A stretch of DNA of 64,000 nt from JBHIYN01 sp041984235 (GTDB taxonomy: Bacteria > Pseudomonadota > Gammaproteobacteria > Ga0077536): assembly GCA_041984235.1 (NCBI GenBank), contig JBHIYN010000003.1:62001-126000 (forward strand), in the 5' to 3' direction. The notes beneath the pieces were generated by a model. It did not search any database, was not told where the DNA came from, and saw only the letters and a program-made list of their open reading frames with translations. Below are positions 24,121 through 32,072 of this stretch, one piece after another. Numbering within the stretch: the first letter of the stretch is position 1; every line of letters starts with the position of its first letter. The position numbers and the translations under genes are program-made.

Positions 24121-25368
24121 TCAGTCGCGGTGCAGGGCCCGCGCGGGATCGACCGCCGCCGCGCGCAGTGCCGGGTAGACGGTCGCGAGCAAGGCCAGGG
24201 TGACGCTGGCCGCGGTGACCGCGAGCACGTCCAGGGGGCGCAGATCGGCCGGCAGGTAATCGATGAAGTAGACCTCGGCGTTGATCAGGTCGACCCCGAC
24301 CAGCGCCTCGATGGCACGCGCCACGGCCTCGCTCTCCGCCGCGCCCCATGCGCCGACGGCTGCGCCGATCACGGTGCCGGCAACGCCGACCAGCAGCCCC
24401 TGCAGCAGGAACAGCGCGACGATACGCGGCCGCGTGACGCCCAGCGTTCGCAGGATGGCGATGGCGTGCATCTTCTCGGTCACGACCATGACCATGCTGG
24501 CGGCGACGTTGAACGCGGCGACCCCGACGATCAGCACCAGGATCACGAACAGGATGCGCTTCTGCGATTTCAGCGCGAGAAAGAAATTGCGGTGATACTG
24601 GGTCCAGTCGATGACGTGCAGATCGCCGCCCAGGCTGCGTGCGAGTTCGCGGACCGCGACCGGGGCGATGTCGGCACGCTCGAAGCGCACGCGCAGTCCG
24701 GACACGTCGGCGCCGAGCCCGAGCGCCGCGGCGGCTTCCTGCAGCGGCATCAGCATCAGCCGCGCATCGTACTGGTGCATACCGACATGGAAGGTGCCGC
24801 CGACGCGAACCCGCGCATAGCGTGGCGCGCGCGGGCTGCCGTCGGCATTGAAATCCGGCAGCATCAGGGTCAGCCAGTCGCCGGCAGCGGCGTCCAGCTC
24901 ACGCGCCAGCGCACTGCCGATGAGCACCGCGTCGGCGCCGGGCTGAAGGTGCGACAAGAGCTGCGGCGGGACGTAACGGGCGATGTCGCTGACCGCCGCC
25001 TCGCGCGCCGGGTCGATGCCCTCGACGACGACGCCGCGGACTTCGCCGCGGCGCCCCAGCATGCCGCTGCCGCGAACGTAGGGAGCAATGGCGCTGACCC
25101 CCGGAAAGGCCAGCGCCGGCGCCTCGCGCCGCTGCCAGTCCGCGAGACGTCCGTCGGGCGGCACCATCGCCGCATGCGCGCTCATGCCGAGCACGTGACG
25201 CGTGACCTCGCGCTCGAAACCGTTCATCACCGACAACACGATGATCAGCGCGGCGACGCCGAGCGCGATTCCGACCAGCGAGGTCAGCGAGACGAAGCTC
25301 GCGAAGCGGTTCGCGCGCGGTGCGCGCAGGTAGCGCGTGGCGATGAACAGCAGGTAGGGCTGGTGCAT
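24121..25368 (-). CDS. LolC/LolE-type lipoprotein-releasing ABC transporter permease
   Basis: A 415-residue inner-membrane protein with the LolC/E/MacB architecture: transmembrane segment near residues 26-48 (FVSLTSLVGIALGVAALIIVLSV) followed by MNGFEREV, a periplasmic core domain, and three transmembrane segments after LKSQKRILFVILVLIVGVAAFNVAASMVM, TEKMHAIAILRTLGVTR and DLRPLDVLAVTAASVTLALLATVYPALRAA. LolCDE extracts lipoproteins from the inner membrane for transfer to LolA. LolD, the ATPase, is normally adjacent but is missing here; the gene ends against a convergent gene. ATG 25368 matches family N-termini. A GC-rich hairpin lies in the 228-bp upstream gap. Confidence 0.88.
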   Translation of the reverse strand: MHQPYLLFIATRYLRAPRANRFASFVSLTSLVGIALGVAALIIVLSVMNGFEREVTRHVLGMSAHAAMVPPDGRLADWQRREAPALAFPGVSAIAPYVRGSGMLGRRGEVRGVVVEGIDPAREAAVSDIARYVPPQLLSHLQPGADAVLIGSALARELDAAAGDWLTLMLPDFNADGSPRAPRYARVRVGGTFHVGMHQYDARLMLMPLQEAAAALGLGADVSGLRVRFERADIAPVAVRELARSLGGDLHVIDWTQYHRNFFLALKSQKRILFVILVLIVGVAAFNVAASMVMVVTEKMHAIAILRTLGVTRPRIVALFLLQGLLVGVAGTVIGAAVGAWGAAESEAVARAIEALVGVDLINAEVYFIDYLPADLRPLDVLAVTAASVTLALLATVYPALRAAAVDPARALHRD

Positions 25369-25394
25369 GCCGGGCGCCGGCTCAGTCGCGGCGT

Positions 25395-25435
25395 CCAAGG
25401 TGGGGGGCGCAGAACGCCCCCCGGGTCGCACTTGG
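25395..25435. repeat. GC-rich hairpin in the leader of the LolC/E-type gene
   Basis: GGGGGGCG (25402-25409), a 5-nt loop and CGCCCCCC (25415-25422) form a perfect 8-bp stem, framed by CCAAG/CTTGG (25395-25399 and 25431-25435). It lies 27 nt upstream of the LolC/E-type start. No T-tract follows on either strand, so it is a structured leader or a stalled terminator remnant. The rest of the 25369-25596 gap shows no gene. Confidence 0.45.
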
Positions 25436-25596
25436 AGAGGAGTGACGGCAGAGCTGTTCGGGGTAACTCTGCGTCGACTGTATCAATGCAGTTAGCGTGC
25501 CATGCGCGCTGCCATGGAAATTCAAGGACTTGCAGAAATGACGCGCACGACGAACGCACCATGGTCGCGCGCCGCGCGCCGCAATGGTGCTGCCGC

Positions 25597-26004
25597 TCAC
25601 GATTCGCCGGCAAGGCCGGCGAGCCGGCCGACGTTGTGCTCGAAGTTGCGACCATCGAACGGGCGCACCGTCATGCCGGCAATGCTGTCGGGCTGCAGGC
25701 AGCGCGCGTTGACGCTGTAGCCGGTGGGATTCGAGCGCGGCACGTAGTAGGGCTTGACCCCGCACACGGCGCAGAACAGGTGCCTGGCCGTGCCGGTATT
25801 GAAGGTGTAGCTGAGCAGGCGACCATTGTCCGGCGCTGCATGCAGGTCGGCGGCAGGCACGATCAGATGCAGGAAGGCGCAGGCATTGCACATCGAGCAA
25901 TTGCACGATTCGACCGTGAGCCACGCCGGCGCGTGCACGCGGAAGCGAATCGCACCGCAATGGCAGCTTCCCTGGTGTTCGACCTTGTCGTCGCGCGCGG
26001 ACAT
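25597..26004 (-). CDS. GFA / CENP-V family zinc protein
   Basis: A 135-residue GFA-fold protein. Cysteines occur at the family positions: HQGSCHCGAIRF (Cys14, Cys16), CNCSMCNAC (Cys34, 36, 39, 42) and FCAVCGVKPYYVPR (Cys78, Cys81), forming two zinc sites. Family members were described as glutathione-dependent formaldehyde-activating proteins, although many bind other thiol adducts or have no known role. ATG 26004 lies one nt beyond the stop of the DUF2237 gene, so it is co-translated with it. The substrate is not known here. Confidence 0.88.
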   Translation of the reverse strand: MSARDDKVEHQGSCHCGAIRFRVHAPAWLTVESCNCSMCNACAFLHLIVPAADLHAAPDNGRLLSYTFNTGTARHLFCAVCGVKPYYVPRSNPTGYSVNARCLQPDSIAGMTVRPFDGRNFEHNVGRLAGLAGES

Positions 26005-26005
26005 C

Positions 26006-26365
26006 TCAGGCGTCGCGCAGCGCGCAGCGCTCCAGGGTTTCGAGCGGCACCGATTCGAGCACGGCCTGGTGGGTCGCACGCAGGTTGACCCGCGCGACGA
26101 CGCCGGCCTGGCAGGCTTCGATCCAGCGTGGCAGGCACACGCACCAGCGATTGCCGGCGACCAGGCCCGGGAAACCGAATTCCGGTCGCGGCGTTACGAG
26201 GTCGTTGCCGTGTTCACGCGAAAAGCGCAGGAAGGCGTCGTCGAGCTCGACGCAGATGGTGTGCTGCCCGTGGTCCCGCTCGCAGGCGCTGCAGCAGCCG
26301 TCGCGCAGGTAGCCGGTGAGGGGGTCGCCGGAACACAGTTCCAGCGGTGCGCCGTAGACGTTCAC
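26006..26365 (-). CDS. DUF2237 family protein
   Basis: A 119-residue protein of the DUF2237 family: NVYGAPLELCSGDPLTGYLRDG, CVELDDAFLRFSREHGNDLVTPRPEFGFPGL, RWCVCLPRWIEACQAGVV and RATHQAVLESVPLETLERCAL. All of the family's conserved cysteine positions appear present. The function is unknown. The start must be GTG 26365 (VNVYG), since no ATG in this frame lies close upstream. The stop sits one nt from the GFA gene start; the 78-residue gene is 19 nt upstream. The three form one minus-strand unit. Confidence 0.83.
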   Translation of the reverse strand: MNVYGAPLELCSGDPLTGYLRDGCCSACERDHGQHTICVELDDAFLRFSREHGNDLVTPRPEFGFPGLVAGNRWCVCLPRWIEACQAGVVARVNLRATHQAVLESVPLETLERCALRDA

Positions 26366-26384
26366 GCGCGCCCGGCGGCGCCGC

Positions 26385-26621
26385 TCATTCCGCCTCCTGC
26401 TCGACGCACAGCCCCCACATGACCTTGTAGCGATTACCCGCGGTGCGCTGTACCGACCACAGCGGCTCGCGCGGGTCCCGGCACAGGCCGTTGCCGCGCC
26501 AGGATTCTGCAGGGCTGGGGAACATGTCGCGGGTAGCGATGCCGGCGTTGATGAGGCGGTCACGCGTGCCGCAATACCAGACACCGTAGGAATCGCAATA
26601 GACTTCGATGACATCGCTCAT
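26385..26621 (-). CDS. Small cysteine-containing protein, unknown function
   Basis: A 78-residue protein not recognised in any family: MSDVIEVYCDSYGVWYCGTRDRL at the start, then NAGIATRDMFPSPAESWRGNGLC, VQRTAGNRYKVMWGLCVEQEAE at the end. It is soluble, with four cysteines and several tryptophans and tyrosines. It is first in the unit with DUF2237 and GFA (both cysteine-rich), suggesting a shared role. It diverges from the TlpA-like gene across about 150 bp. Confidence 0.55.
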   Translation of the reverse strand: MSDVIEVYCDSYGVWYCGTRDRLINAGIATRDMFPSPAESWRGNGLCRDPREPLWSVQRTAGNRYKVMWGLCVEQEAE

Positions 26622-26770
26622 GGCACGGCGCTCTCGGCTGCGGCGCCCGCCCGCGGGCGCCCGTCGGCGGCGCTTCGTGCGCGCTACCGAACTTCGTGCC
26701 AATGGTAGACTCTAAAACCGCGGCGGGCAAAGCGGCGGCGGCGCTTATTCGACGGCATGGAAACAGCGAG

Positions 26771-27298
26771 ATGACGGTCCCGGAAAGCAGACTCGCAGGC
26801 AGCGGCGTCTTATTGGTGATGGCCTGGCTGTGCATGGCCCCGGCGGCTCCGGCCGACGCGACGCTGGCGCCGGACTTCGAGCTCGACAGCAGCGACGGGC
26901 GCAACGTCTCCTTTCACACCGACAACGCCGGGCGCCCGGCCGTGTTGCTGTTCTGGGCGAGCTGGTGCCCGTATTGCCGGGCGCTGTTTCCCCACCTCGA
27001 GGCGGTGCGCAAGGCATTCGCCGATCGAGCGGTGGACTTCTACGCGCTCAACGTGTGGGAAGACGGCGATCCAGAGGCCTACTTCGCGCAGCACGGCTAC
27101 GGCATGACGCTCTTGCCGGCGGCCGACCTGGTCGCCGAAGATTACGGCGTCCAGGGCACGCCGGCGGTCTACGTCACCGACGGCGCCCAGCGCATTCTCT
27201 ACACGAGACGGCGCGGTGAAGAGCCGGAGGCGGTCGCAGCCGCCGTCAGCGGTGCGCTGGACCAGGCCCTCGCCGCGACGGCGGGCGGCGCCCACTGA
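26771..27298 (+). CDS. TlpA-like thioredoxin-fold protein, exported
   Basis: A 175-residue protein: N-terminal hydrophobic segment (residues 10-26, a signal peptide or membrane anchor), then a thioredoxin-like domain with FELDSSDGRNVSFHTD, LLFWASWCPYC (Cys66, Cys69) and GVQGTPAVYVTD containing the cis-proline. It should act in the periplasm on protein thiols, as in cytochrome c maturation or redox protection. The methionine-sulfoxide reductase gene follows 27 nt downstream, suggesting a redox unit in which this protein could supply electrons. ATG 26771 is preferred to 26696 because the signal starts there. Confidence 0.86.
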   Translation: MTVPESRLAGSGVLLVMAWLCMAPAAPADATLAPDFELDSSDGRNVSFHTDNAGRPAVLLFWASWCPYCRALFPHLEAVRKAFADRAVDFYALNVWEDGDPEAYFAQHGYGMTLLPAADLVAEDYGVQGTPAVYVTDGAQRILYTRRRGEEPEAVAAAVSGALDQALAATAGGAH

Positions 27299-27325
27299 GT
27301 TTCAACGAAGCAGGGGAGTAGCATC

Positions 27326-27967
27326 ATGCTTGGATTTGGAAAGACCGCGACCATGCCGCAGGCGGACGAGGCCCTGCCCGGACGCGCGGAGGCGATACCG
27401 GTCGCCGAACGGCACGCCGTGCTCGGCACCCGCATGCTGCCGCCCTACCCGGAGCGCACTGCGCTGGCGCTGTTCGGCATGGGCTGCTTCTGGGGTGCGG
27501 AGAAGCGCTTCTGGCAGGTCGACGGCGTTTATTCTACCGCGGTCGGCTATGCCGGCGGCTACACGCCGAACCCGACCTACCGCGAGGTGTGCTCGGGCAT
27601 GACCGGTCACAACGAGGTCGTGCAGGTGGTGTATTTCCCGGATCGCGTCAGCTTCGAAGACCTGCTGGCCGTGTTCTGGGAGGCCCACGACCCGACCCAG
27701 GGCATGCGCCAGGGCAATGACATCGGCACCCAGTATCGTTCTGCCATCTGGTGCAGCGACGAGGCACAGCGGGCTGCCGCCGAGGCGTCGCGCAAGGCCT
27801 ACCAGGCGGAGCTCGAGGCGGCCGGTTACGCGGCCATCACGACCGAGATTGGACTCGCGCCACAGTTCTTCTTCGCCGAGGACTACCACCAGCAATACCT
27901 GGCCAAGAACCCGGCCGGCTATTGCGGCCTGGGCGGCACCGGGGTGCGTTACACCGCCTGCGCCTGA
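27326..27967 (+). CDS. msrA: Peptide methionine sulfoxide reductase MsrA
   Basis: A 213-residue enzyme that reduces methionine-S-sulfoxide in proteins. The catalytic motif GMGCFWG has Cys54, and the resolving cysteines are Cys200 in NPAGYCGLGGTG and Cys212 near the C-terminus, as in the three-cysteine E. coli enzyme. Also present are YAGGYTPNPTYREVCSG and DPTQGMRQGNDIGTQYRS. It follows the TlpA-like gene and is likely co-transcribed. No signal peptide is visible, so it is probably cytosolic, with a short N-terminal extension common to this subgroup. Confidence 0.95.
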   Translation: MLGFGKTATMPQADEALPGRAEAIPVAERHAVLGTRMLPPYPERTALALFGMGCFWGAEKRFWQVDGVYSTAVGYAGGYTPNPTYREVCSGMTGHNEVVQVVYFPDRVSFEDLLAVFWEAHDPTQGMRQGNDIGTQYRSAIWCSDEAQRAAAEASRKAYQAELEAAGYAAITTEIGLAPQFFFAEDYHQQYLAKNPAGYCGLGGTGVRYTACA

Positions 27968-27976
27968 GTGCCGCGC

Positions 27977-28285
27977 TCAGCGCCGTGCCGCCGGGGCGAG
28001 CAGGGCGAGGTCCGCGAAGCGCGGCGGACTTTGCCGGGCGGCCGATACCCCGTGCAGCAGGCCGCTGTCGAACCAGAACGCCGGCCACGAGGGCGGCGGG
28101 CGGCGGCGCGGCGCGGCCGCGCGCGCGAGCTCGGCCAGCGCCTGGTCGCGGGTGGCGAGGACGGTGCCGAGGCAGCGCAAGGAGGTGGCCTGCGGCACGC
28201 ACCCGCCGTCGGCGGCTGCGGCTGTGAGCGGCGCGGCCGCGAGCAGACCGGCCAGGGCGATGCCGGCGCGCGCGCGGGCGCTCAC
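27977..28285 (-). CDS. Small secreted protein, unknown function
   Basis: A 102-residue protein with a signal peptide (residues 1-22, ARAGIALAGLLAAAPLTAAAAD) and a mature part with two cysteines (GGCVPQATSLRCLGTVLATRDQ) and a basic, proline-rich tail. No family recognised. The GTG start (28283-28285) overlaps the TGA of the upstream VPLPA-type gene as GTGA, the geometry of translational coupling and the main evidence that it is a gene. It ends tail to tail with msrA. Confidence 0.5.
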   Translation of the reverse strand: MSARARAGIALAGLLAAAPLTAAAADGGCVPQATSLRCLGTVLATRDQALAELARAAAPRRRPPPSWPAFWFDSGLLHGVSAARQSPPRFADLALLAPAARR

Positions 28286-28887
28286 GTCGCAACCCGGGCA
28301 GCGGACGCGCCGCGCAGCGGGCGCCGGCTGAAACCGAGGAAGGCCAGCGCGGACAGGGTCAGCACGACCGAGTTCGGCAGGGGCACGCTGCTCACCGCGG
28401 GCGGATTTCCGAAGTAGTCGTCGATGTAGCGCGCGTTGGCGGCGGCGAACGCCGGGTTCTCGACCACGCTCAGCGGCCGTGAGCCGGCCTCCACCGCGAG
28501 GGTCCCCGCGCCGCTGATGACGTAGCTGCCGGCAACGCTGTCGTAGAGGACCTCCGCCCACTGTACGGCGACCTGCGGCAGGTAGTAGTCGAACGTCAGG
28601 CGCAGGCGGCCACGGCCGGACTGCACCTCGGGGCCTGCGAGCACGGCCAGCGACGGGTCGAACCGATCCACGCTCCAGTCAAGGAAGTCATTCTTCAGCT
28701 CCATGGCACTGAATTCGATCACGGGGGACATGCCGGGCGGGGTGTCGACGAACAGGAAGATGTGGGTGACCGGATCCTGGTTCCACAGCGTCAGGCGATC
28801 ACTGGCCGCTTCGGAGGCCTGCACGGTCAGCGCCAGCAGCATCACGATCAGCAGGCGCATGGCGGCGGTTCTGGCGAATTCGGACAT
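28282..28887 (-). CDS. Exported protein with VPLPA/PEP-CTERM-like sorting tail
   Basis: A 201-residue protein: signal peptide over residues 10-27 (LLIVMLLALTVQASEA), a beta-rich mature domain, and a C-terminal tripartite signal: VPLP at 168-171, a hydrophobic helix 174-186 (VVLTLSALAFLGF) and basic residues (RRPLR). This is the pattern of PEP-CTERM-type sorting signals (VPLPA variant), processed by an exosortase before attachment to the envelope or extracellular matrix. No exosortase gene is in the window. ATG 28860 is a possible alternative start. The mature domain belongs to no family I recognise. Confidence 0.7.
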   Translation of the reverse strand: MSEFARTAAMRLLIVMLLALTVQASEAASDRLTLWNQDPVTHIFLFVDTPPGMSPVIEFSAMELKNDFLDWSVDRFDPSLAVLAGPEVQSGRGRLRLTFDYYLPQVAVQWAEVLYDSVAGSYVISGAGTLAVEAGSRPLSVVENPAFAAANARYIDDYFGNPPAVSSVPLPNSVVLTLSALAFLGFSRRPLRGASAARVAT

Positions 28888-29177
28888 GGTCGCAGCAGGT
28901 ATGCGTATCGATTGAAGTACCCGGATAAGAGCAAGCGGAGTGCCAGATCGGACGTTCGCGCCCGCTCGAGCGCGGAAACGTGACCCCCGTCACGCGCCGG
29001 TTGCTGCGCTGCGTGATCATCGTCACAGGGCGCCGCCGCGGCGTTCGTGCACCTGCCGGCAGGCCTGCCGACCGGCGCGCCGAACTGTGACGGCGTCGAT
29101 ACCGCGCGCCGGCGGGCCGTGGCCGCCGGCGACGGCTTGTCGCCGCCCGGCGACGGCCGGCGCGCGCGGTCCCGGTC
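28888..29177. other. 290-bp intergenic gap, no gene
   Basis: It lies between the VPLPA-type gene's start and the 3' end of the IorB-type gene; both are on the minus strand. It should hold the promoter of the VPLPA-type gene, although no convincing -35/-10 pair is visible. No coding frame with a plausible start, signal or composition is seen. Confidence 0.5.
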
Positions 29178-31421
29178 TCAGGCGCTGAGCGGCAGGCTGC
29201 GCCGGCGTACGCCGGTCAGGGCCGCGAGGGCATTGCCCACCGCCGGCGCAATGGGCGGCGTGCCCGGCTCGCCGACGCCACCCGGCGCGGCGCCGCTCTC
29301 GACGACGTGGGTTTCGATGCGCGGCATCTCGCGCAGGCCGACGACACGATAGTCGGGGAAATTCCATTGCTGGATCTCACCCTTCTCGACCCGCACGTCG
29401 CCGTACAGGGCCGCGGACAACCCGAAGGCGATACCGCTCTCCATCTGCGCGATGACGATGTCGGGATTGACCACGCGTCCGCAGTCGATGACGCAGACCA
29501 CCCGCGGTACCCTGATGCGGCCGTTCTCCAGCGTCACTTCGGCAACCTGCGCAACGATGGAGTGAAACGACTCGTGCAGCGCAACGCCGCGCGCGATGCC
29601 GGCGGGCGGGCTGCTGTCCCAGCCCGACAGCTCGCGCGCCAGGGTGAGCACGTGCGCGGCGCGCGGCCGCGCCGCGAGATGGGCAAGCCGGAATTCGAGC
29701 GGATCGCGGCCGGCCGCGGCGGCGAGCTCGTCGACGAAGCTCTCGCTGAAAAACGCGTTGGCTGAATGTCCGACGCTGCGCCAGTAGCCGACCGGTACCG
29801 GTATCGGCACCATGCTGTGCTCCACGCGCCGGTGCGGCACGGCGTAGGGCAGAAAGGCGGCACCTTCGACCGTGGTCTTGTCGGGACCGGCCAGCGGCAG
29901 ACGCGGAAAGGCGCGGCCGAGCACGGCGCGGGTGACCGAGGGCGAGGCGATGTGATCGTGCCACGCGGCGATCGTGCCGTCGCCGGCCAGGCGCGCGGCA
30001 CAGCGCGACACGGCCGGCGGACGGTAGACGTCGTGCTGCATGTCCTGCTCGCGCGAGTAGATCAGTTGCACCGTCTGCCCGGGCAGTTCGCGTGCCACGG
30101 CGAGCGCGCGCCACAACGCATCGGGCTCGGCACGACGCCCGAAGCCACCGCCGAGCAGCGGCGTGTGCACCACGATCCGTTCCTGTGGCAGGTCGAGTGC
30201 GCGTGCCGCGAACAGGCGCATGAGATCGGGTGCCTGGTTGCCGCACCAGACCTCGGCGTGACCGGACTCGACCCGCGCGGTGCAGTTCATCGGCTCCATG
30301 CAGGCGTGCGCGAGCAGCGGCACGCGGTACTCGGCGCGGATCACGTCGGCGCCCTGCAGCTCACCGTGCGCATCACCGTCGTCCTGGTAGACGAAGCCAT
30401 CGTCCTCGTCGAGCGCGCGTGCAAAGGCCTGCTCGAAATCGCTGCCGGACAGGGTGGCATGCGCGCCGCCGTCGAACGCCGGGGGCAGCTCGGTCAACGC
30501 ACGCTCGGCCTGCCACCAGCTCTCCGCGACGACGCTCACCGCGTCCTCGAAGGCGAACGCGCGAACCACGCCGGGGCGCGCCTCGATCGCATCCAGGTCG
30601 ACGCTGGCGACCCGTCCGCCGGGGGTCGGGGCCATGCGCAGGGCGGCGTAACACATGTCGCCGTCGCGCACGTCGATTCCGAACAGGGCACTGCCGTCGC
30701 ATTTCTGCGGCACGTCCAGGCGCTGCAGCGGCTTGCCCAGCAGGCGCGGCTCACGGTCTTCGCGCAGCGGAACAGGGGACGGCGGGTCGAGCTGCGCGGC
30801 CTCGTCCGCGAGCGTGCCGAAAGCCAGCGCACGCCCTGATGCGCCATGCGTGACCATGCCCCCGGCGACCTCCAGCTCCGCCACCGGCACGTCCAGCCGG
30901 CGCGCCGCGGCGCGTTGCAGCATGTCGCGCGCCGCCGCCCCCGCCGCGCGCATCGGCAGCCACGCGTCGCGCACGCTGGTCGAGCCGCCGGTCACCTGGA
31001 TGCCGAGCGCGCGTCCCGCGCGCGCCATGCTCCAGCGCACGCTGCCAGCGAGCCAGCCGCTGTCGTGCGGGTCGAACGGCGCGCCGTCGGCGAGCACGGT
31101 GACGTTGCCGTAGATTTTGTCGATCGGTGCCTGCACCACGCGCACCTGTCCCCAGTCCGCACCCAGTTCTTCGGCGACCAGCATCGGCAGGGCGGTGTAC
31201 ACGCCCTGGCCCATCTCCGCCCGCGGCACCGCCACGGTGACCGTGCCCTCGGCATCGATCTTCAGCCACGCGTTGAGCGCGACCTCGTCACCGCTGACGG
31301 GCAGCACGGCCGGGTCGCCGAGCAGCCGGCGCGGCCGCGACAGACCCCAGCCGAGCAGCAGACCGCCGCCGACGGCGGCCCCGGCGATCAGAAAGCGCCG
31401 GCGCCCCGGCGAGACCTTCAT
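29178..31421 (-). CDS. Molybdopterin subunit, isoquinoline 1-oxidoreductase beta / aldehyde oxidase type
   Basis: A 747-residue molybdenum hydroxylase large subunit. The N-terminus carries a twin-arginine signal (RRRFLIAGAAVGGGLLLG), so it acts in the periplasm. Matching blocks are LNAWLKIDAEGTVTVAVPRAEMGQG, PLLAHACMEPMNCTARV, LLGGGFGRRAE (molybdopterin contact), YWRSVGHSANAFFSESFVDELA and GVGEPGTPPIAPAVGNA, which includes the catalytic Glu. It hydroxylates N-heterocycles or oxidises aldehydes. Its ATG overlaps the stop of the 2Fe-2S subunit (ATGA). Neither a maturation factor nor a cytochrome partner is in the window. Confidence 0.9.
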   Translation of the reverse strand: MKVSPGRRRFLIAGAAVGGGLLLGWGLSRPRRLLGDPAVLPVSGDEVALNAWLKIDAEGTVTVAVPRAEMGQGVYTALPMLVAEELGADWGQVRVVQAPIDKIYGNVTVLADGAPFDPHDSGWLAGSVRWSMARAGRALGIQVTGGSTSVRDAWLPMRAAGAAARDMLQRAAARRLDVPVAELEVAGGMVTHGASGRALAFGTLADEAAQLDPPSPVPLREDREPRLLGKPLQRLDVPQKCDGSALFGIDVRDGDMCYAALRMAPTPGGRVASVDLDAIEARPGVVRAFAFEDAVSVVAESWWQAERALTELPPAFDGGAHATLSGSDFEQAFARALDEDDGFVYQDDGDAHGELQGADVIRAEYRVPLLAHACMEPMNCTARVESGHAEVWCGNQAPDLMRLFAARALDLPQERIVVHTPLLGGGFGRRAEPDALWRALAVARELPGQTVQLIYSREQDMQHDVYRPPAVSRCAARLAGDGTIAAWHDHIASPSVTRAVLGRAFPRLPLAGPDKTTVEGAAFLPYAVPHRRVEHSMVPIPVPVGYWRSVGHSANAFFSESFVDELAAAAGRDPLEFRLAHLAARPRAAHVLTLARELSGWDSSPPAGIARGVALHESFHSIVAQVAEVTLENGRIRVPRVVCVIDCGRVVNPDIVIAQMESGIAFGLSAALYGDVRVEKGEIQQWNFPDYRVVGLREMPRIETHVVESGAAPGGVGEPGTPPIAPAVGNALAALTGVRRRSLPLSA

Positions 31422-31873
31422 TCGGCGTTCGCCGCGACGGCTTCTATGGCACGGCGTATGCGCTGGTAGGTGCCGCAGCGGCAGATGTTGGTGATGCCGC
31501 GCTCGATATCGTCGGCACTGGCCCCCGGTTTTTCCGCGAGCAGGGCGGCGGCGGCCATCAGCATGCCCGACTGGCAGTAACCGCACTGCGGCACCTGGTA
31601 CTCGATCCAGGCCTGTTGCAGCGGGTGCAGGGTGTCGCCGGCCAGCCCTTCGATGGTCGTGATGGCCTTGCCGGCAACCGCGCTGACCGGCAGTGTGCAG
31701 GTACGTACGGCGCGGCCGTCTACATGCACCGTGCATGCGCCACAGGCGGCGACGCCGCAGCCGAACTTGGTACCGGTCAGCCCGAGCCGCTCGCGCAACA
31801 CCCACAGCAACGGCATGTCGCCATCGACCTCGATCTCATGCGTCGCGCCGTTGACCTGTAGTTGCATCTTCAT
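31418..31873 (-). CDS. 2Fe-2S subunit, isoquinoline 1-oxidoreductase alpha type
   Basis: A 151-residue iron-sulfur protein. A plant-type cluster is held by Cys39, Cys44, Cys47 and Cys59 (KFGCGVAACGACTVHVDG), and a second cluster by Cys97 and Cys100 (QCGYCQSG) plus Cys131 and Cys133 (NICRCGTY). This is the small subunit of two-component molybdenum hydroxylases. It passes electrons from the molybdenum site. The ATGA overlap with the following large subunit indicates tight coupling. It has no signal peptide, consistent with export as a complex with the Tat-signalled subunit. Confidence 0.92.
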   Translation of the reverse strand: MKMQLQVNGATHEIEVDGDMPLLWVLRERLGLTGTKFGCGVAACGACTVHVDGRAVRTCTLPVSAVAGKAITTIEGLAGDTLHPLQQAWIEYQVPQCGYCQSGMLMAAAALLAEKPGASADDIERGITNICRCGTYQRIRRAIEAVAANAE

Positions 31874-32072
31874 GCCGGTAAGCCTTTTGCCGTCTGCGAC
31901 ACCCGTCATCATACGCCAGCGTGGCCGCGCGCGAGCCGGCGCGGTGGACAAGCGGCCCGCGGGCGGTGGAAGATGCGGTCCCCGACGTGACCCGCACGAG
32001 ATTCCGCATGCCGACTTCGAACGAGCCCCGGACCATGCCCGGCCTGCGCCGGTGGCGGCGACACCGGTTGCC

